From: Thermoleophilia bacterium | Lineage (GTDB): Bacteria; Actinomycetota; Thermoleophilia; Gaiellales; SKUG01 | DNA: 5,923 bases | Reading direction: 5' to 3' | Assembly (NCBI GenBank): GCA_025964455.1 | Contig: JAOPYU010000218.1 | Coordinates: forward strand, 1 to 5,923 | In this document: positions 4,844-5,923 of the stretch, in pieces | How positions within the stretch are numbered: the first letter of the stretch is position 1 | Layout: each line of letters starts with the position of its first letter | Made by a program: the position numbers and the translations under genes | Notes under the pieces: model-generated | What the model was told of the DNA's origin: nothing | Databases searched by the model: none | What the model saw: only the letters and a program-made list of their open reading frames with translations

Positions 4844-5878
4844 TCATCCCGGAAGGTCGAGTCGCTGCCCGGCGCGTTCGGCGAGGGCGAGCACCGGTGC
4901 GGGGTCGGCATCCGTCTCGTTCGGCGAGAGCGTGTCGATCATCCGCTTCACCTCCGTACGGCTGATTCCGGGAAATCGCTCGTCGATGCGACGTGCGAGC
5001 AGGAGTGGCACCTCGCTCACGTCGACCGTCTGGCACAGGTCCTCGAACGCCGCCAGCGCCTTGGGTGAGTTGGTGTCGATGCCTGCGAGCTGGAGGAGCC
5101 CGCGCAGCGCGAGCACCTGCTGCGGGTATTTCTCGTTCTCCGCATCGATCACCGTGTGGAAGTTCGGCTTCACCGGTGTGCCCATGCGCTGCGCGGCGGC
5201 ATCGATGTTGCCGGGCCAGCGCGCCCAGGTCTCCGCGATCGCCTCGCTCAGCCAGCGGTAGGGCTTCTCGTTGGTCTGGCGCGGCGTGACGACGTGCGCG
5301 ATCTCGTGCAGCAGGGTCTTGATCGACCGGCTCATGCCCTCGACGGTGGCCTCGGAGGCATCGCCGCGGAAGTGTGCGACGAACGGGGCCGACTTCTCGG
5401 GTCCGAGGTGGATCCAGTTGCCGGCGCGCACGGCGTGGTAGCCCATCACGTGGGAGGCCGCGGCGCCGACCGCCTCGTGGTAGTTGGCGAGCGTCGCGGG
5501 CTTGTCGATCATCGCCTGGACCGCGCGGTTCGCGACGAATCCGGCTTCGTCGTAGGAGAAGGTGATCCCGTCGAGCTCCTTGGCGCCGCGCGCTGCATCG
5601 ATGGTGCCCATGGCGCCGCGGATCGCGCGCTGGATCTCGGGGCGTCCGATCACCGACTGCGCGACCGGGCCGTCGCCGACGACCTGGCGATCGACGAACG
5701 GACCGTCGCCGACGATCCTGAATCGCAGCTGCTGGTCGAGCAGCTCCTGGAACGACCCGTGCTTGCCGAGCCGGTGCGTGCCGAGGAAGGCATGCCAGTC
5801 GTCACCGAGCTCGATGCCGGCGTGTGCGGCATGCTCGGCGCGCGTGATGAGCGTTCGCCCGACGGCGTCGATCCCCAT
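4844..5878 (-). CDS. Putative zinc metallopeptidase-like protein with HExxH motif, family not recognised
   Basis: A 344-residue protein without signal peptide or membrane helix. Residues 186-195 (IKTLLHEIAH) hold a HEIAH zinc-binding motif (H191, E192, H195). A second helix WLSEAIAETWARW (209-221) follows, with E212 and E216 lying 17 and 21 residues after the second His, a distance suited to the third, glutamate ligand of gluzincin-type peptidases. The C-terminal 120 residues look helical and end in a Pro/Ala-rich tail. The N-terminal third contains a tandem 11-residue repeat starting at residue 55 (VGDGPF... VGDGPV...). I do not recognise the family, and the substrate is unknown; some proteins with this motif are inactive. 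The ATG at 5878 is the first start in the window, but the frame remains open to the window edge, so a longer N-terminus is possible; a loose GGGGA lies about 10 nt upstream. Confidence 0.78.
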   Translation of the reverse strand: MGIDAVGRTLITRAEHAAHAGIELGDDWHAFLGTHRLGKHGSFQELLDQQLRFRIVGDGPFVDRQVVGDGPVAQSVIGRPEIQRAIRGAMGTIDAARGAKELDGITFSYDEAGFVANRAVQAMIDKPATLANYHEAVGAAASHVMGYHAVRAGNWIHLGPEKSAPFVAHFRGDASEATVEGMSRSIKTLLHEIAHVVTPRQTNEKPYRWLSEAIAETWARWPGNIDAAAQRMGTPVKPNFHTVIDAENEKYPQQVLALRGLLQLAGIDTNSPKALAAFEDLCQTVDVSEVPLLLARRIDERFPGISRTEVKRMIDTLSPNETDADPAPVLALAERAGQRLDLPG

Positions 5879-5923
5879 GGCCTGAGTCCCCGGAAAGGTG
5901 CGGCGCGCGCGTCCCCCGGGCGC

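Noticed and set aside
4764..5036. Longer N-terminus for the HRP1-like gene (start at 5036)
   Set aside because: The added residues are Arg-rich, overlap the HExxH gene and include the stem-loop. HRP1 homology starts a few residues after the ATG at 4763, which has a good RBS.
1..5923. Possible CRISPR, tRNA, rRNA, insertion sequence or attachment site
   Set aside because: No regularly spaced repeats, no cloverleaf-like or T-loop (GGTTCRANTC) sequence, no transposase-like frame and no long terminal inverted repeats were seen on either strand by eye.

Overview
The window is GC-rich, gene-dense bacterial chromosome with strong G/C preference at third codon positions, GTG as well as ATG starts and very short intergenic gaps. 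A homologue of mycobacterial hypoxic response protein 1, an actinobacterial-looking YdeI/OmdA protein and the base composition together suggest an actinomycete-type bacterium. The genus cannot be named from this window. There are eight protein genes, two of them touching or possibly running off the window edges. I see no rRNA, tRNA, CRISPR array, insertion sequence or phage gene that I can support.

Left part, plus strand: the 3' part of an AraC-family regulator (1-467), then a two-domain vicinal-oxygen-chelate (VOC) dioxygenase of the CatE type (535-1437). The layout suggests a regulator beside its enzyme target. Convergent to it is a small minus-strand gene of unknown function (1457-1900).

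Centre: the gap at 1901-2039 is a compact, AT-richer control region. It holds a perfect 7-bp inverted repeat, a TACAAT box reading right and a TTGATT-17-TATTGT promoter candidate reading left, with the two -10 boxes overlapping. To its right a YdeI/OmdA-like gene (2040-2618) is fused by a TGATG overlap to a CPA1/NhaP-type cation:proton antiporter (2618-3754). These two genes are probably translated together, which would fit a stress or ion-homeostasis unit.

Right part, minus strand: reading leftwards, a HExxH metallopeptidase-like protein of unknown family (5878-4844), a GC-rich stem-loop, a two-CBS-domain HRP1-like protein (4763-4305) and an SRPBCC (COG4276-like) protein (4304-3765). The last two abut with no gap (TGA then GTG). 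The SRPBCC gene runs head-on into the antiporter gene. Between them is a strong nested hairpin (3757-3795) that should terminate transcription from both sides.

Nothing here is a clear new multi-gene system. The best candidates for something undescribed are the HExxH protein, the orphan 147-residue protein with its divergent control region, and the coupled HRP1-like/SRPBCC pair.
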